Positions 62,644 through 64,000 of a stretch of 64,000 nucleotides of DNA are shown here, piece after piece. Both the position numbers and the translations under genes were made by a program. The notes below the pieces were generated by a model, which worked only from the letters and a program-made list of their open reading frames with translations, did not search any database and was not told the DNA's origin. Every line of letters begins with the position of its first letter. Within the stretch, counting starts at the first letter, position 1. Origin of the DNA: Saccharothrix sp. (GTDB lineage: Bacteria > Actinomycetota > Actinomycetes > Mycobacteriales > Pseudonocardiaceae); assembly GCF_031180885.1 (NCBI RefSeq), contig NZ_JAPSLK010000020.1, forward strand, positions 1-64,000. The letters run 5' to 3'.

Positions 62644-63233
62644 CGGGCCCCCAAACCCTTGTCCACCAACAACATCACCGTACGCGCCAACTCGGGGGCG
62701 TCGGCGGCGGGCAGCAGGCCGGCCAGGAGTTGCGAGCACAGGCCGTGCATGACGCAGGACATCAGCAGCGTCACGTCGGCCACCGGGTGCGGCGCGAGTT
62801 CACCGGACTCCTGGGCGGCTTCGATCGAGGTCGCCATGCGGGCGTAGACCCGCTGCTCGGCCGCCGCGAGGTCGGGGAAGTCGGCGCGGCGGGGGACGTC
62901 GGCGGAGCCGAACATCAGGCGGTACAGGGACGGGTTGGCCAGCGCGAACTCCAGGTAGGCGCGCCCGATGCCGTGCAGCCGCTCGAGCGGTGTGCCCGGG
63001 GGTTCGGCGAGTGCCGCCAGTTCGTCGAAGCCCTGTGCCATCACGGCGGCGACGAGCGAGGCCTTGTCCGCGAAGTGCCGGTAGGCGGCGGCGTGCGACA
63101 CCCCGGCCGCGGCGGCGGCCTTGCGCAGGGTCAGCCCCTCCGCGCCCTCGGCGTCCACCAGGGCGCGCGCGGCCGTGACCAGTCCCGCGCGCAGGGCGCC
63201 GTGGTGGTAGGGCTTACGCGGCAATGTTGCCAC
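62640..63233 (-). CDS. TetR-family transcriptional regulator
   Basis: The 197-residue protein has the TetR helix-turn-helix: GLVTAARALVDAEGAEGLTLRKAAAAAGVSHAAAYRHFADKASLVAAV, and a TetR_C-like helical ligand domain. It is followed by the AAC(2')-type gene (GTGA overlap) and diverges from a small membrane protein. GTG 63233 starts the protein (VATLPRKPYHHGAL); the frame upstream is the shadow of the divergent gene. An inverted repeat over the start suggests autoregulation. Confidence 0.9.
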   Translation of the reverse strand: MATLPRKPYHHGALRAGLVTAARALVDAEGAEGLTLRKAAAAAGVSHAAAYRHFADKASLVAAVMAQGFDELAALAEPPGTPLERLHGIGRAYLEFALANPSLYRLMFGSADVPRRADFPDLAAAEQRVYARMATSIEAAQESGELAPHPVADVTLLMSCVMHGLCSQLLAGLLPAADAPELARTVMLLVDKGLGAR

Positions 63234-63240
63234 TGGTAAC
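63226..63240. promoter_or_regulatory. TetR operator candidate
   Basis: GTTGCC-ACT-GGTAAC is a near-perfect 15-base inverted repeat (5 of 6 arm bases pair) spanning the TetR start codon, 10 bases before the ATG of the divergent gene. Binding would silence both directions. Pattern and place only. Confidence 0.45.
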
Positions 63241-63249
63241 TTCCTCCTC

Positions 63250-63666
63250 ATGACTCGCGTCGCCGGAATCCTCCTCGCCGCACTCGGCGCTCTCCACATC
63301 GTCCTCACGACCGCGTTCAACCACGAGAGCTGGGCCCGGTGGATCGGCGCCGGCCTGTGGGCGGCCGTGCCGCCGCCGGGTGCGGGGTTCACGCCGGACC
63401 AGTACGTCCTGTGGCTCACGCTGGGCAGCTTCGGCGTGCCCCTGATCCTGCTCGGCCTGGTCGTGGCGGACACGGCCCGGCGCGGCGGAAGCGTGCCCGC
63501 GTACCTGGGTTGGGTCGTTGGTGCGTGGGCGCTGCTGCTGTCGGTGGTGCTGGTGGCCGTGCCGGGCTGGTTGGTGCTGGTCCCGGCCGTGCTACTGATC
63601 CGTGGCGCACGTCACAGCGCTTCGCCGTCACGAATCGAGGTGCCGTCTCGCTCCACCGTCGACTGA
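63250..63666 (+). CDS. Small four-helix membrane protein (DUF6463-like)
   Basis: The 138-residue protein has four hydrophobic segments (VAGILLAALGALHIVLTTAF, ARWIGAGLWAAV, VLWLTLGSFGVPLILLGLVV, WALLLSVVLVAVPGWLVLVPAVLL). It resembles the DUF6463 family often found beside TetR regulators and FAD enzymes, but I am not sure of that name. ATG 63250 follows a CTTCCTCCTC stretch, so its ribosome binding site is poor. It is divergent from tetR and 12 bases before the FAD enzyme. Confidence 0.7.
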   Translation: MTRVAGILLAALGALHIVLTTAFNHESWARWIGAGLWAAVPPPGAGFTPDQYVLWLTLGSFGVPLILLGLVVADTARRGGSVPAYLGWVVGAWALLLSVVLVAVPGWLVLVPAVLLIRGARHSASPSRIEVPSRSTVD

Positions 63667-63678
63667 AAGGACGTGGAC

Positions 63679-64000
63679 ATGACGGACATCGTGGTCATCG
63701 GCGCCGGCTACGCGGGCCTGGCGGCAGCGAAACTCGCGGCGCGCTGGACCGGCGCGAAGGTCACCCTGGTCAACGAGCGCGACCGGTTCGTGGAGCGGGT
63801 GCGCCTGCACCAGCTGGCGGCCGGCCAGACCCTGCGCGACCTGCCGCTGGTCGACCTGCTGCGGGGGACCGGCGTGGAGCTGGTGGTCGACCGGGTGACG
63901 GCGATCGACCCGGAGGCGCGCAAGGTGCGGCTGCGGGACAGCGCGCTCTCCTACGACAAGCTGATCTACGCGTTGGGCAGCCACGCGGACTTGGGCGCTG
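63679..64000 (+). CDS. FAD-dependent NADH dehydrogenase-like protein, N-terminal part
   Basis: The first 107 codons read TDIVVIGAGYAGLAAAKLAARWTG, a dinucleotide-binding GxGxxG motif, then VTLVNERDRFVERVRLHQLAAGQ and LSYDKLIYALGSHADL. This is typical of type II NADH dehydrogenase-like flavoproteins. The gene runs off the right edge. ATG 63679 is the start, with GAAAGGACG in front. Confidence 0.85.
   Translation, partial: MTDIVVIGAGYAGLAAAKLAARWTGAKVTLVNERDRFVERVRLHQLAAGQTLRDLPLVDLLRGTGVELVVDRVTAIDPEARKVRLRDSALSYDKLIYALGSHADLGA

Overview
The window is GC-rich DNA (roughly 70% or more by eye) from an actinomycete. It carries WhiG-type sigma, DUF2469, a KhpA-type KH protein and GlnR-type nitrogen control. 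GTG starts are common, and genes are often linked by ATGA, GTGA or TGATG overlaps. Gene content and order suggest a filamentous member of the Pseudonocardiaceae (Saccharothrix, Lentzea or Actinosynnema type); that family placement is inference.

Region 1 (1-23 kb) is a conserved actinobacterial backbone, almost all on the minus strand. It runs rpsB (cut by the window edge), whiG, xerC, dprA, comM, yraN, DUF2469, rnhB, two lepB, rplS, trmD, rimM, khpA and rpsP. It continues with a lone pxpA, two CPBP proteases, an amidohydrolase, ffh, a small P-loop ATPase, and glnD-glnB-amtB. The oddest part lies between comM and dprA. Two unrecognised reading frames there are joined end to end with their neighbours by ATGA/ATGA/TGATG overlaps. 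One of them encodes a decapeptide-repeat protein with many Cys-x-Cys motifs, on a 30-bp tandem repeat.

Region 2 (23-41 kb) is mainly a purine/ureide and glyoxylate catabolic cluster. A minus-strand operon (hyi-glxR-gcl-glycerate kinase-allB-alc) diverges from uraD-uricase across a promoter region with two matching palindromes. Urate would go to allantoin, then allantoate, then ureidoglycolate and glyoxylate. Glyoxylate would be used through Gcl/GlxR/glycerate kinase or through malate synthase (aceB, with a CitE-like gene and an IclR regulator). An 86-codon fused remnant of a nucleobase permease follows uricase, then a leucine-rich-repeat protein. A two-gene SMR exporter with a MarR regulator ends the region.

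Region 3 (41-57 kb) resumes the backbone with ftsY and smc, but separated by other genes: anmK with a sodium:solute symporter, acetyltransferase, regulator and acyltransferase genes, and a large NACHT NTPase placed just downstream of smc. A strong nested palindrome and short tandem repeats lie 3' of ftsY. An ECF sigma/anti-sigma pair and acyP follow smc.

Region 4 (57-64 kb) is accessory. It has three tandem membrane-anchored Thr-rich proteins (one with a CAP domain), an amidohydrolase, an MFS transporter, a methyltransferase, a TetR-AAC(2')-type acetyltransferase operon, a small membrane protein and the start of an FAD-dependent NADH dehydrogenase-like gene. I saw no tRNA, rRNA, CRISPR array, transposase or phage gene.
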